Assembly: GCA_900544765.1 (NCBI GenBank) | Contig: UQWI01000010.1 | Coordinates: 43,877-107,876 of the forward strand | Length of the DNA stretch: 64,000 nt | Direction: 5' to 3' | From: an uncultured Eubacteriales bacterium | GTDB lineage: Bacteria; Bacillota; Clostridia; Oscillospirales; Oscillospiraceae | Notes under the pieces: generated by a model | The model's input: only the letters and a program-made list of their open reading frames with translations | Databases searched by the model: none | What the model was told of the DNA's origin: nothing | In this document: positions 45,106 through 53,434 of the stretch, piece by piece | Layout: every line of letters starts with the position of its first letter | Numbering within the stretch: the first letter of the stretch is position 1 | Made by a program: the position numbers and the translations under genes

Positions 45106-45776
45106 GGCTGCTCTCGGATGCACTGCTCGGATTCCTGGCTGGATTGGTCATAACGCTGGGGGCAACGGCCTATTTGTCGCTGGAGAGCACCATGGCCGGG
45201 GCGCTCATGTTCACGGTCGGCCTGTTCGCCATCTGCTCCTTCGGCTGGAACCTTTTCACGGGCAAGGTCTGCTATTCGTTCGGCAAAGGGCCGCGATATA
45301 TCGGTTTCCTCGCCGTGGTGTGGCTGTCCAATTTTGCCGGAGCCGCTGCCGGAGGGGCGCTTGTGCGCGCCACGCGCCTGACCGGTGTGGTGGAGCGCGC
45401 CCAGGCCCTTGCGGCGACTAAGCTCGGCGACAGCCTGCTCAGTGTGTTTGTTTTCGCCATATTCTGCAATATACTCATATACATAGCCGTGGAGGGCTAC
45501 CGCTCCATACAGCACGAGCTGGGGAAATACCTCGCGGTGTTCTTCGGCGTGACGGTGTTCGTCGTGTGCGGCTTTGAGCACTGCATAGCCAACATGTACT
45601 ACTTCACCGTGTCCGGCGCCTGGTTCATTGGCGGCGCGGAGCTGGCCGCCAATGGCCTGACAAGCCCATTTGTATTCATAATCGTGAACACGCTGGGCAA
45701 CGTCGTGGGCGGGCTGCTGATACCCGCATGCACCCTTCTGGCGTCCAGGCTCGGGGCGAAGGCCGAGGTAAAATAA
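45102..45776 (+). CDS. Formate/nitrite transporter-family channel
   Basis: 224 residues with six predicted membrane helices, shorter than FocA (about 280) because the cytoplasmic termini are reduced. The FNT signature GFEHCIANMYYF includes the pore histidine, and WNLFTGKVCYSFGKG is the other conserved loop. It overlaps folD by 4 bp (ATGA), so formate import or export is coupled to the formate-fixing enzymes upstream. Nitrite or hydrosulfide channels share the fold, but the operon makes formate most likely. Confidence 0.85.
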   Translation: MRLLSDALLGFLAGLVITLGATAYLSLESTMAGALMFTVGLFAICSFGWNLFTGKVCYSFGKGPRYIGFLAVVWLSNFAGAAAGGALVRATRLTGVVERAQALAATKLGDSLLSVFVFAIFCNILIYIAVEGYRSIQHELGKYLAVFFGVTVFVVCGFEHCIANMYYFTVSGAWFIGGAELAANGLTSPFVFIIVNTLGNVVGGLLIPACTLLASRLGAKAEVK

Positions 45777-45815
45777 AGAAAAAGCGCGCGGGAGGGAACT
45801 CCTGCGCGCTTTTTG
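45775..45815 (+). terminator. Bidirectional terminator after the C1 operon
   Basis: AAAAAGCGCGC-GGGAG pairs with CTCCT-GCGCGCTTTTT, serving the C1 operon and the convergent UPF0340 gene. Confidence 0.93.
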
Positions 45816-45824
45816 CGTCTAAAC

Positions 45825-46376
45825 TCACACCTCGTCGGGATACACGGCGCGGCGTCCGCCGATTAGCTTCGGCCGGGTGCGGGCGGCGTTTACCGGCGCC
45901 TCGCCGACCTGCTTGACGGCCAGGCGCAGAGGGACGGCTACGTCCTTTAAATGCATGCCGATGAGAGTGCCTCCGATGTCCAGGCCAGCGCTTGCGCGGA
46001 TGTGTTCCACGGCGACCGGGTCGGACATGTGCTTCCAGGCCGCTGTGGCCCAGCTGCCGCCGGCCTTGGGCTGCGGGATGACGCAGACCGGCTCATAGCC
46101 GAAGCGTTCTGCGCACTCGCGCTCGACTATCAGGGCGCGGTTGAGGTGCTCGCAGCACTGCGCGGCCAGATACAGCCCGCGCTCGCTGAGCAGCGGGGCG
46201 ACGGCGCTATACACTGCCTCGGCGGCGTCAGGTGTACTGCCCTTGCCGATATTGCTGCCCATTATCTCGCTCGACGAACAGCCCACAACTACGAGAGCAC
46301 CCTTTGGCAGCTTGGCGCGCTCCAAGAGCTCCTCCATGGCGTCATGCGCCTGTTGGGCTATGGCTTCGTATGACAT
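45825..46376 (-). CDS. UPF0340/TIGR01440 family protein (YwlG-like)
   Basis: 183 residues. The conserved family features are GALVVVGCSSSEIMGSNIGKGS, CCEHLNRALIVE and the GLDIGGTLIGMHLKDVAVP stretch. Members are widespread in Firmicutes, often near ribose-5-phosphate isomerase or glycine-hydroxymethyl transferase genes, and have no proven activity. The ATG follows TAAGGAGCTG. It faces the C1 operon across a shared terminator, and its upstream region contains the DnaA-box-like repeats at 46484-46667. Confidence 0.85.
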   Translation of the reverse strand: MSYEAIAQQAHDAMEELLERAKLPKGALVVVGCSSSEIMGSNIGKGSTPDAAEAVYSAVAPLLSERGLYLAAQCCEHLNRALIVERECAERFGYEPVCVIPQPKAGGSWATAAWKHMSDPVAVEHIRASAGLDIGGTLIGMHLKDVAVPLRLAVKQVGEAPVNAARTRPKLIGGRRAVYPDEV

Positions 46377-46426
46377 ACTAAACAGCTCCTTATATTGATT
46401 TGGCCTGAACGGCCTGTGGAATGTAT

Positions 46427-46667
46427 GGTTTCAACACAGTTGCCGGCATTTTTCATATTCCGACTCGCTTCGACATGGCTTTGAACAATTTCAACAGGGT
46501 TTTCAACAGTTATGTCTACTCCGCTGCAACAGCTGTGCCAAGAGCGGTTTTGCACATTTTCAACAGAGTTATCAACATAGTTATGTATACCTGACATTCG
46601 TAAAACGGGCCCAAAGCCGCGTTTCGCACATTTCCAACAGGGTTGCCAACAGAATTATGTCCACCTG
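46427..46667. repeat. Three and a half tandem 70-bp units of DnaA-box-like 9-mers
   Basis: Units at 46484-46519, 46553-46591 and 46627-46665, plus a half unit at 46427-46445, share the order (A/T)TTTCAACAG-N-GTT-N2-CAACA...TTATGT. They include TTTTCAACA (46500-46508 and 46557-46565) and TTATCAACA (46569-46577, one mismatch from the DnaA box TTATCCACA). Spacing between units is 69-74 bp and each is followed by a GC-rich filler. The 422-bp gap 46377-46798 has no gene and otherwise only the start of the DUF3048 leader. It resembles an origin-type or DnaA-binding array, but dnaA/dnaN are not adjacent. Confidence 0.7.
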
Positions 46668-46798
46668 AATTGCATTTGCAACCGCTCTGTTTTATTATTG
46701 TAACACTTCGCGCTGGATTTGACAACAGCGCCGGTGAATAGTATTATATGCGTTAAGCGGCTTCAGTCTGCTGCGCATAAACCCTGTGAGGTGTAACA

Positions 46799-47890
46799 AT
46801 GAAACGAATACTCTCCGCCGCACTCGCCCTGGTCATGGTATTTGCTCTGGCTGCCTGCGGCACAAATCCGTCAACGCTGCCCGACCCCGACGCCGAGGCT
46901 GTACCCAGCACGAGCGCGGATCCGACCCCGGAGCCGACTGCAACTCCGGCGCCGTACACCAATCCGCTCTCCGGCGAGCCTATGGACGAGGACATCAGCA
47001 TGTACCGTCCCTTCGCTATTATGATTAACAACCTGCCGCCGAGCCTGCCGCAGCGCGGCATATCCCAGGCCGAGATACTCTACGAGATACCTGCCGAGGG
47101 CGGCGTGACGCGCATGATGGCGTTTTTCACGGACATCTCCGACATTGCGAGCATCGGCACCGTGCGCTCCCTGAGGCCGTACTATGCCCAGTGCGCCTTC
47201 TCCTACGACGCCATAATCATCCACGCGGGCGGCAGCGAGGCCGCGTACAGCCTCATGTCGACCACCGGCTGGGACCACATAGACGGCGTCCGCCAGACCT
47301 ACGCCGCCGCGCCCTTCGCCCGCGACCCGGACAGGATTCACAACGGCCTGGAGCACAGCCTCTTTGCCGACGGCGCCAAGCTCATGGACGCCATCGCCGA
47401 GCGCGAGTTTGACCTCGAGCACGAGGGCGGGGAGTACGACAACGGGCTCATCTTCTCCGACGACGCCGTTGAGCAGTGTACAGGCGACGCCGAGTACGCC
47501 TGCCTCACCTTCAACACCTACAAGTCCATGAGCTTCGACTACAACGCCGACGACGGCCTCTACTACGCCAACCAGTACGGCGACAAGTACATAGACGAGA
47601 ACACCGGCGAGCAGGTTAGCTTCACCAACCTGCTGTTCCTCAAGACCGCCATCTCCATAGTCGACGGCTACGGCCGCCTGGACGTCACAACGGTCGGTTC
47701 CGGCGAGGGCTGGTTCTGCACCGGCGGCAAGTGGGTCGAGATAACCTGGGAGCGCGACGATGAGTTCGGGCCATTCCACTACTACCTTGCGGACGGAAGT
47801 GAGCTCTCTCTGGCTCCAGGCCACACCTACGTAGGCATTATGAGCGACGACGAGACTGCCACCGTCAGCTTCACGCGCGAAGAGGCCTGA
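46799..47890 (+). CDS. DUF3048-family lipoprotein
   Basis: 363 residues. Signal MKRILSAALALVMVFALAAC ends at lipobox Cys20, followed by a Thr/Pro/Ala linker and the DUF3048 (YerB-like) beta domain: PFAIMINNLPPSLPQRGISQAEILYEIPAEGGVTRMMAFF and SIGTVRSLRPYYAQ are diagnostic. The function is unknown; YerB-like proteins are attached to the outer face of the membrane. RBS GTGAGGTG. It faces secG across the flavodoxin remnant. Confidence 0.87.
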   Translation: MKRILSAALALVMVFALAACGTNPSTLPDPDAEAVPSTSADPTPEPTATPAPYTNPLSGEPMDEDISMYRPFAIMINNLPPSLPQRGISQAEILYEIPAEGGVTRMMAFFTDISDIASIGTVRSLRPYYAQCAFSYDAIIIHAGGSEAAYSLMSTTGWDHIDGVRQTYAAAPFARDPDRIHNGLEHSLFADGAKLMDAIAEREFDLEHEGGEYDNGLIFSDDAVEQCTGDAEYACLTFNTYKSMSFDYNADDGLYYANQYGDKYIDENTGEQVSFTNLLFLKTAISIVDGYGRLDVTTVGSGEGWFCTGGKWVEITWERDDEFGPFHYYLADGSELSLAPGHTYVGIMSDDETATVSFTREEA

Positions 47891-47898
47891 CGAGTATA

Positions 47899-47927
47899 AG
47901 CCCCTGGGGTGCGACCGGGGGCTTTTT
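47899..47927 (+). terminator. Terminator of the DUF3048 gene
   Basis: AGCCCC and its complement GGGGCT, with an inner CC/GG pair, followed by TTTTT. Confidence 0.8.
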
Positions 47928-47944
47928 CCGTGGCGGAGTGCGAC

Positions 47945-48157
47945 GCAAACCTGCGAAACCCCATCAAAAGCTCCATTTTGCTTATGGCCGCCGAGGGCTA
48001 CGGCTTCGAGGAGAGCGAGTACTGGTACGACCGGCTGATGGAGCACCTGGGCTGGACAAGCCTAGGTAAAGTGCTCTGCGGCGGCGTTTTCAGCGCCGGA
48101 GACATTGCGGGCAGCGACAAGCTCCGCGAGGCCTGCGAGCTGGGAAAGAGCCTTTAA
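47945..48157 (+). pseudogene. C-terminal remnant of a flavodoxin-family NAD(P)H oxidoreductase
   Basis: Open frame whose last 60-70 residues (YWYDRLMEHLGWTSLGKVLCG, then GVFSAGDIAGSDKLREACELGK) look like the end of a WrbA/multimeric-flavodoxin-like FMN reductase. The FMN-binding N-terminus is missing, and the frame begins within the terminator of the gene upstream without an RBS. A short start (AECDANLRNPIKSSILLMAAEG) still resembles the core strand preceding the C-terminal helices. Likely a deletion scar. Confidence 0.7.
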
Positions 48158-48238
48158 AAGCGGGCATCAGTGCCAACGCAGTCTCGAGGACAAGCATGTA
48201 TTGCAGAGAGCGGATTACCTCTCGTGCGTTCCATTATG

Positions 48239-48261
48239 CAGGCGGCGTGCAGCCGCCTGCA
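48239..48261 (+). repeat. Perfect 9-bp inverted repeat
   Basis: GCAGGCGGC and its complement with a five-base loop lie in the gap between the remnant and the secG terminator. No T run; function unknown. Confidence 0.45.
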
Positions 48262-48277
48262 TCCACAATAAACAGCG

Positions 48278-48307
48278 AAAAGCGGGACGCTTATGCGTCC
48301 CGCTTTT
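48278..48307 (-). terminator. Terminator of secG
   Basis: AAAAGCGGGACGC and its complement around TTAT; read on the minus strand it ends with TTTTC. Confidence 0.85.
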
Positions 48308-48325
48308 CGTTCTCATGTCTTTGAA

Positions 48326-48553
48326 TCAGACAAAGTGCAGCGCCAGGGTGAGGATGACGAACACCAGGCCGACCCACTTGGTGGCCTTGGCGAGCTTGGC
48401 GTCAAGAGTCTTGGCCTTGCCCTTGCTGAGGAAGGTGTCCGCGCCGCCGGCGATGGCGCCGGAGAGCCCGGAGCGCTTACCCGACTGGGTGAGGACTATC
48501 ACGGTGACGGCAACGGCGCTGAGCAGCTGCAGGATGGTGAGAACGAGTGTCAT
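48326..48553 (-). CDS. secG: Preprotein translocase subunit SecG
   Basis: 75 residues with two membrane spans (about 1-22 and 53-72) around the cytosolic loop SGKRSGLSGAIAGGADTFL, the SecG signature. It supports SecYE-SecA mediated export, which the many signal-peptide proteins of this window require. RBS AAAGGG. Single-gene transcript with a terminator. Confidence 0.93.
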   Translation of the reverse strand: MTLVLTILQLLSAVAVTVIVLTQSGKRSGLSGAIAGGADTFLSKGKAKTLDAKLAKATKWVGLVFVILTLALHFV

Positions 48554-48633
48554 AGTATATCGACCCTTTCAGTGTTATCATACGCAGTAACTAGCAGTAT
48601 AGCACAAGATATTGCGCTTTGCAAGAGCTTTTT

Positions 48634-51228
48634 TCACATGTGCGCGTCCGCAGCCGGGCTGACGGCGGCCTTGAATCCGCACTCGGCGCGGTTGTTGACA
48701 GGGTCGAGCCAGAAGTGCAGTCCGGAGGGCTCCGTTACGCGGAACATGTGCGCGAGCTCCTCCGCGTCGGGACAGTATTGCAGGAACACGTTTTCCAATC
48801 CGGCGAGCAGCTCCGGCCGATAGGAAACCGTGCGCCTGTCGTTCCATATGGCGCAGTAGAAGATGTTTGCCTCAACCAGGTCCTGGAACATGTGGCTGCC
48901 GTAGCTGAGCTCGGGCATGTAGCCCGCGCGGTCGTCGCTCACCTCGCAGACCCCGGTGAAGCAGCTGATATCCGCGAACCGCACGGGTACGCCCAGCTCC
49001 GGAGAGCTGGTTCCGAGGCGGCCGGGGGAGAGGAGCAGCACTTTTTTGCCGCTTCCCTTCAGCCTGCGGTTTATGAGCCCGACGGCGTTGGCCACAAGCG
49101 GCTTGCGGCTGTACGGGAACTCGTAATAGGCCTTGGCGTCTATCTCTATGACCACGTCTATGTCGGTGCTCGTGGCCAGGCCCATGACGGAGTCGCGAAG
49201 CTTGAAGAAGGTGGCCGCCTCGGGGAGGACGGGCATGGTCACCTTGCCTCCGGGCTGGCCGATGTACAGCGGGCGGCACTGTAACAGGTTCACGACAAAG
49301 TCGCCGTATTCGTCGGTGTTTACGGCGTATTCTATGTCCACGGGCGTGCCGTAGACGTTTTCCAGCGTCTTGAGCAGTGAGCGCATTATGCGCGGGAACT
49401 GGGTGCGCTCGAGCAGGCCCTGGCAGCTCACATACCAGACGTCGTCCTTGTATCCCGCGTCCCTGAGCGAGGCCTCGGCGTCGGTGTCATGCTCGTACGT
49501 GAGGTTGCAGAACCAGCCGGGCAGGCACTGGCGTACCGTTTCGCAGTCCACGCTGCGGAACTGCCTCCGCTCGCGGTCGATGACGTCGACGCTGTGCTGG
49601 GAGAAGCGGTGCCGCTCCGCGGTGCTTGCGTGGCTGCGGGCGGCGGGGCGGTCGAGGTTGACTATGCGCGGGTAATCGTCGTCAGTGCGGTCGACGGCCT
49701 TGGTGCCGAGTCCCACGACCAGGCGGAGCATGCCCGCCTCCGGGTCTGTGTCCTGGCTGGGCCGGTAGAGACAGCGGCTGTAGCCCACGCCCGCAACGCC
49801 CGGCAGATAGTACGGCCCGGCCCAGGAGCCGGATACGCGCTGGACGAGGATGCTCATCTGTTCGTCGAGCTGTTCCAGGCCGCGCTGGCGGCGGTATTCA
49901 AGGGCGGAGGGGTCCATTGTGCTGGCATAGACCTGGCGCACGGCGTCCTCGAAGGCGGCCAGCCTCTCATCGGGTGAGCCGAAGTTCACGCAGAAAACGC
50001 TCTCGTACTTTCCGGCGAAGGCGTTGCCGAAGCCGTCCTCCAGGAAGCTTGACGAGCGCACAATTATCGGGCTCTGCCCGTAGTAGCTGAGCATGGCCCT
50101 GAACTGCTCGCGTATCTGCGCGGAGAACTCGCCGTGCAGCATGGCCTCACGCAATTCGGGCGCTTTGGTGAAATACCCGCCTGGCGTGCGCTGCTCTATG
50201 CGTAGCTTCCAGCAGTTGTTGTTGACAAGGTAGGTGTAGAACACGTCGGAACCGATAAAAAAGCTGTCGTGCGGCTCGGCGTGGTCACGGAACTCCGGCA
50301 GGCACTCCTCGGCAATCTTGCGCGCTAAGAGCATGCCGCAGGCCTTGCCGCCGATGGAGCCGGAGCCAATCATCCGGTCGCGCACGGCGAAGTAGTCCTT
50401 GGCGTCGAACATCTGATGGATGAGCTTTTGAACATTCGGGTCCTTGCTCATCATGCTCTCGAGTATGGTCCGCTCAGTCTCGTCGCGGAACTGCCCGCGC
50501 CCGAACTCCATCTTAGCCTGGGCAAAGAAGCGGTCGTGACTGTCATAGTTCTGGTCCTGGGTGTGCGAGGATATGTCGTCGAGCAGACGGTAATAGCGGC
50601 TGACGGCTACGCCGCCGTCTAGGGGCTTGAAGGGCCCGCCATGAGTGCTGACGTGGGGGATGTAGATGTTGTTGCCCTCGCGGTCCTGGGCCTTGAGCGT
50701 GTGGATATATACGCTGCTGTCCGAGGTGTAGACGTCGATGAGCAGCTGCGTGGTGTCCCGTATGCGCGCGACGGAGTCGAAGGAGTGACGCGAGCGCAGC
50801 AGCGGGAAGTAGGCCACAGTCTCCAGCTCGTAGAGGTACGGGCATGTGACTCGGAAGAAATTGGCCATCATTTGGTCGGTGTACCAGGCGCTCTGCAGCT
50901 CGCTGAGGCAGTCAAACACATAGAAGGTGCCTGGCCCCTCCTCGGTTATGCGGTTGTAAATGGCCACGGTGAAGGGCTCAAAGCCCATGTCAGGGTCAAA
51001 TTCAAAAATTTTCAGGCCCGGACGCGCGCTCAGCAGGGGCTCGTGGCGGGTGAAGTGTATATAGACCATGTTCCGCCCGTCCTTGACGGCCTGGTCGGCA
51101 AAAGGCTGGGCGAACAGTCGGTATTCGGACAGCTCTGTGACCTGCCAGACGACGTTATCGCCTACGCGGATACTGTCAAAGACCTCATCCGCACCCGGGT
51201 AACCGCTCTTAATCCTGTCAAACAGCAT
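48634..51228 (-). CDS. KaiC-like/PPDK-like ATP-grasp protein without a catalytic phosphohistidine domain
   Basis: 864 residues. Residues 1-225 look like a KaiC/RecA-type fold (GDNVVWQVTELSEYRLFAQ, then AIYNRITEEGPGTFYVFD) but lack a Walker A P-loop. Residues about 285-655 match the ATP-binding half of PEP synthase/pyruvate phosphate dikinase: GSGSIGGKACGMLLARKI near 293, SPIIVRSSSFLEDGFGNAFAGKYESVF near 390, and DIEYAVNTDEYGDFVVNLLQCRPL near 640. PPDK enzymes continue with a swivelling domain carrying the phosphorylated His; here residues 690-864 keep only a faint trace (GRLGTSSPELGVPVRFADI) with no TxH motif. It could be a kinase-like or regulatory protein. Single gene. Confidence 0.75.
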   Translation of the reverse strand: MLFDRIKSGYPGADEVFDSIRVGDNVVWQVTELSEYRLFAQPFADQAVKDGRNMVYIHFTRHEPLLSARPGLKIFEFDPDMGFEPFTVAIYNRITEEGPGTFYVFDCLSELQSAWYTDQMMANFFRVTCPYLYELETVAYFPLLRSRHSFDSVARIRDTTQLLIDVYTSDSSVYIHTLKAQDREGNNIYIPHVSTHGGPFKPLDGGVAVSRYYRLLDDISSHTQDQNYDSHDRFFAQAKMEFGRGQFRDETERTILESMMSKDPNVQKLIHQMFDAKDYFAVRDRMIGSGSIGGKACGMLLARKIAEECLPEFRDHAEPHDSFFIGSDVFYTYLVNNNCWKLRIEQRTPGGYFTKAPELREAMLHGEFSAQIREQFRAMLSYYGQSPIIVRSSSFLEDGFGNAFAGKYESVFCVNFGSPDERLAAFEDAVRQVYASTMDPSALEYRRQRGLEQLDEQMSILVQRVSGSWAGPYYLPGVAGVGYSRCLYRPSQDTDPEAGMLRLVVGLGTKAVDRTDDDYPRIVNLDRPAARSHASTAERHRFSQHSVDVIDRERRQFRSVDCETVRQCLPGWFCNLTYEHDTDAEASLRDAGYKDDVWYVSCQGLLERTQFPRIMRSLLKTLENVYGTPVDIEYAVNTDEYGDFVVNLLQCRPLYIGQPGGKVTMPVLPEAATFFKLRDSVMGLATSTDIDVVIEIDAKAYYEFPYSRKPLVANAVGLINRRLKGSGKKVLLLSPGRLGTSSPELGVPVRFADISCFTGVCEVSDDRAGYMPELSYGSHMFQDLVEANIFYCAIWNDRRTVSYRPELLAGLENVFLQYCPDAEELAHMFRVTEPSGLHFWLDPVNNRAECGFKAAVSPAADAHM

Positions 51229-51345
51229 TTCCAGACCCCCCGTTGTAGTTTTTAGTATATTTAGTATATCAGAGACGGCTTCTCTTGTCTATAAAATGTG
51301 CTTGTTGTTTAAATTGTAACAGAGATTGGCTTTCTATCACGTCAC

Positions 51346-51374
51346 TTGACAAGGAAGCGAGTCCGGGCTATCAT
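51346..51374 (+). promoter_or_regulatory. Promoter of the alpha/beta hydrolase
   Basis: Consensus TTGACA (51346-51351), 17-bp spacer, TATCAT (51369-51374). Confidence 0.75.
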
Positions 51375-51406
51375 GTTTTTGTCAGAACAAGACGGGAGAG
51401 ATATAT

Positions 51407-52171
51407 TTGACAGGGAAGAGCTATACGCTAAGGGAGCTGAGGTTCGGCCCGCCGGGCAGGAGCATATACGGAAAGCTGCTGCTGCCGGATGGGGTCGAGC
51501 GGCCGAAGCTGATAATTTTCGCCCACGAGGTGGGATGCACACACTCGTCGGGAAGGCCGTACGGGCCTCATCTGGCGGAGCGGGGCTATGCCTTCTTCGC
51601 AATGGATTTCCGTGGCGGCAGCGCTCGCTCCAAGAGCGACGGGCGCACGGAGGACATGTCCGTCATGACCGAGGTTGAGGACATGGAAGAGATAGCCGCC
51701 GAGGCGGCGTCGTGGGACTTCGTAGACGGGGAGCGGCCCATACTCATGGGCGGCAGTCAGGGAGCCTACGTCGAGGCCATATACGCAGGACGCCATCCCG
51801 AGCGCGTGCGCGCGCTTATCGAGATGTATCCGACCTTTGACATCCCGGCGGTGATGCACCGTGATTTCCCGAGCGCAGACGCGATAAAGGACAGGTACAA
51901 CTACAGGGGCTGGATTTGGTTCGGTCCGCGCTATCTGCACGACGTCTGGGACTACGACTCCTTCTCCGAGACAATGCAGTACACGGGCCCGGTGCTCATC
52001 CTGCAGGGGGACGCCGACGACGTAGTAGATATGCGCTGCCCGGAGCGCGCCGCGAGAGAGTACAAGAACGCCAGGCTGCAAATTATACGAGGCGCGGGAC
52101 ACATATTCTCAGGCGGGCATGTGGGCGAAGCTTTGGCCCATATAGACGCCTTCCTGGACAGCCTGGAATAG
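51407..52171 (+). CDS. Alpha/beta hydrolase
   Basis: 254 residues starting at TTG 51407, 7 bases after ACGGGAGAG. An alpha/beta hydrolase fold with nucleophile elbow MGGSQGAYVE (Ser in GGSQG), oxyanion region FAHEVGCTHSSGRPYG, and later VLILQGDADDVVDM with catalytic Asp and GAGHIFSGGH with His. It is like the dienelactone-hydrolase/acyl-esterase group of bacteria. Substrate unknown. It is transcribed alone; the PPDK-like gene diverges from it and metK converges. Confidence 0.83.
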   Translation: MTGKSYTLRELRFGPPGRSIYGKLLLPDGVERPKLIIFAHEVGCTHSSGRPYGPHLAERGYAFFAMDFRGGSARSKSDGRTEDMSVMTEVEDMEEIAAEAASWDFVDGERPILMGGSQGAYVEAIYAGRHPERVRALIEMYPTFDIPAVMHRDFPSADAIKDRYNYRGWIWFGPRYLHDVWDYDSFSETMQYTGPVLILQGDADDVVDMRCPERAAREYKNARLQIIRGAGHIFSGGHVGEALAHIDAFLDSLE

Positions 52172-52194
52172 GCGCTGCATCTGAATAAAGCTTC

Positions 52195-52228
52195 AGCCCC
52201 CGCCGGGATTCGGACGGGGGCTTTGTTG
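52195..52228 (+). terminator. Terminator of the alpha/beta hydrolase
   Basis: AGCCCCCG pairs with CGGGGGCT around a 12-base loop with T-rich tail CTTTGTTG. Confidence 0.78.
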
Positions 52229-52255
52229 TCGCACAATATGCGCTTGCGCGCTGCG

Positions 52256-53434
52256 TCAGACGTTGAAGGCCTTGGCGGCGGAGCTTAGCACCTCGGCGTC
52301 GAGCATTTCCCAGCTGCGCTCGGACACACCGGCTCCGAAATGGCCGTAGACGGAGGTCGGGAAGTAGATGGGGCGGCGCAGCTGAAGCGTCTCAATGATA
52401 GCAGCAGGACGAAAATCGAAGGTGTCTGTCACCCAGCCGGAGAGCTCTTCGTCGGGGACTACGCCGGTGCCGAAGGTGTCGACGGAGACGGACACGGGGT
52501 GTGCCACACCTATGGAGTATCCAAGCTGAATCTCACACTTGCCGGCCAGGCCGGCCGCCACTATGTGTTTTGCGGCGCAGCGGGCCATGTAGGCCGCGGA
52601 GCGATCAACTTTGGTTGGGTCTTTTCCTGAGAAGGCGCCGCCGCCGTGGCGGGCGCAGCCGCCATAGGTGTCCGCTATGATTTTGCGGCCGGTCAGGCCG
52701 GTGTCGGCGGCAGGGCCGCCCAGTACGAAACGCCCTGTGGGGTTTATGAATATCTTCATGTCGTCGCGGCACAGGTTCTCAGGTATGACAGGGTAGATTA
52801 CCTCGCGCCACAGCTCTGAGTGCATCTGCTCCACATTTACCTCGGGATCGTGCTGTGCGGAGAGCACAACGGCAGCGACCCCGGCGGGCTTCTCATCTTC
52901 ATACTCTACTGAGACCTGTGACTTGCCGTCCGGGCGCAGATAGGGCAGCGTACCGGACTTGCGCACCTCGGCGAGGCGGCGAGTGAGCTGATGGGCGAGC
53001 TGTATGGGCAGCGGCATGTACTCCGGCGTCTCGTCGCAGGCGTAGCCGAACATCATGCCCTGGTCGCCCGCGCCTACGTCCATGCGCCCGGTGGCGCGTC
53101 CCTCGAGGGAACAGTCGACGCCCTGCGCGATGTCGGGGGACTGCTGGTGCAGCGAGCAGGTGATGGTACACTGGTCGGTGAAGCCCAACTCGGGGTCGGT
53201 ATAGCCTATCTCGCGTATGACCTGCCTTGCGCAGTTTACATAATTCACTTTGGCCCTCGTGGTGATTTCACCCATTATGTGTACGGCGCCGGTCTCGGCC
53301 GTGACCTCGCAGGCGCAGCGGCTGAGCGGGTCCTGCTTCAAAAGCTCGTCGAGTATCCTGTCGGCAATCTGGTCGCAAATCTTATCCGGATGACCTTCCG
53401 TCACCGACTCGGAAGTAAACAGCCTTTTGCTCAT
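52256..53434 (-). CDS. metK: S-adenosylmethionine synthetase
   Basis: 392 residues, full-length MAT. It makes SAM from methionine and [36 protein letters not shown] and [25 protein letters not shown] carry the His, Asp and Lys active-site residues. The ATG at 53434 begins directly after the stop codon of the alarmone synthetase gene; its RBS (GGAAAGGAAGTG) lies inside that gene. No SAM riboswitch precedes it. It is the third gene after the radical SAM protein and the alarmone synthetase in transcription order. Confidence 0.97.
   Translation of the reverse strand: MSKRLFTSESVTEGHPDKICDQIADRILDELLKQDPLSRCACEVTAETGAVHIMGEITTRAKVNYVNCARQVIREIGYTDPELGFTDQCTITCSLHQQSPDIAQGVDCSLEGRATGRMDVGAGDQGMMFGYACDETPEYMPLPIQLAHQLTRRLAEVRKSGTLPYLRPDGKSQVSVEYEDEKPAGVAAVVLSAQHDPEVNVEQMHSELWREVIYPVIPENLCRDDMKIFINPTGRFVLGGPAADTGLTGRKIIADTYGGCARHGGGAFSGKDPTKVDRSAAYMARCAAKHIVAAGLAGKCEIQLGYSIGVAHPVSVSVDTFGTGVVPDEELSGWVTDTFDFRPAAIIETLQLRRPIYFPTSVYGHFGAGVSERSWEMLDAEVLSSAAKAFNV

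Noticed and set aside
46427..46667. Chromosome origin or CRISPR array
   Set aside because: No dnaA, dnaN, rpmH or gidB nearby and genes face towards the region, so an origin is unlikely. Repeat units are imperfect, with few copies and GC-rich fillers, unlike CRISPR repeats and spacers.
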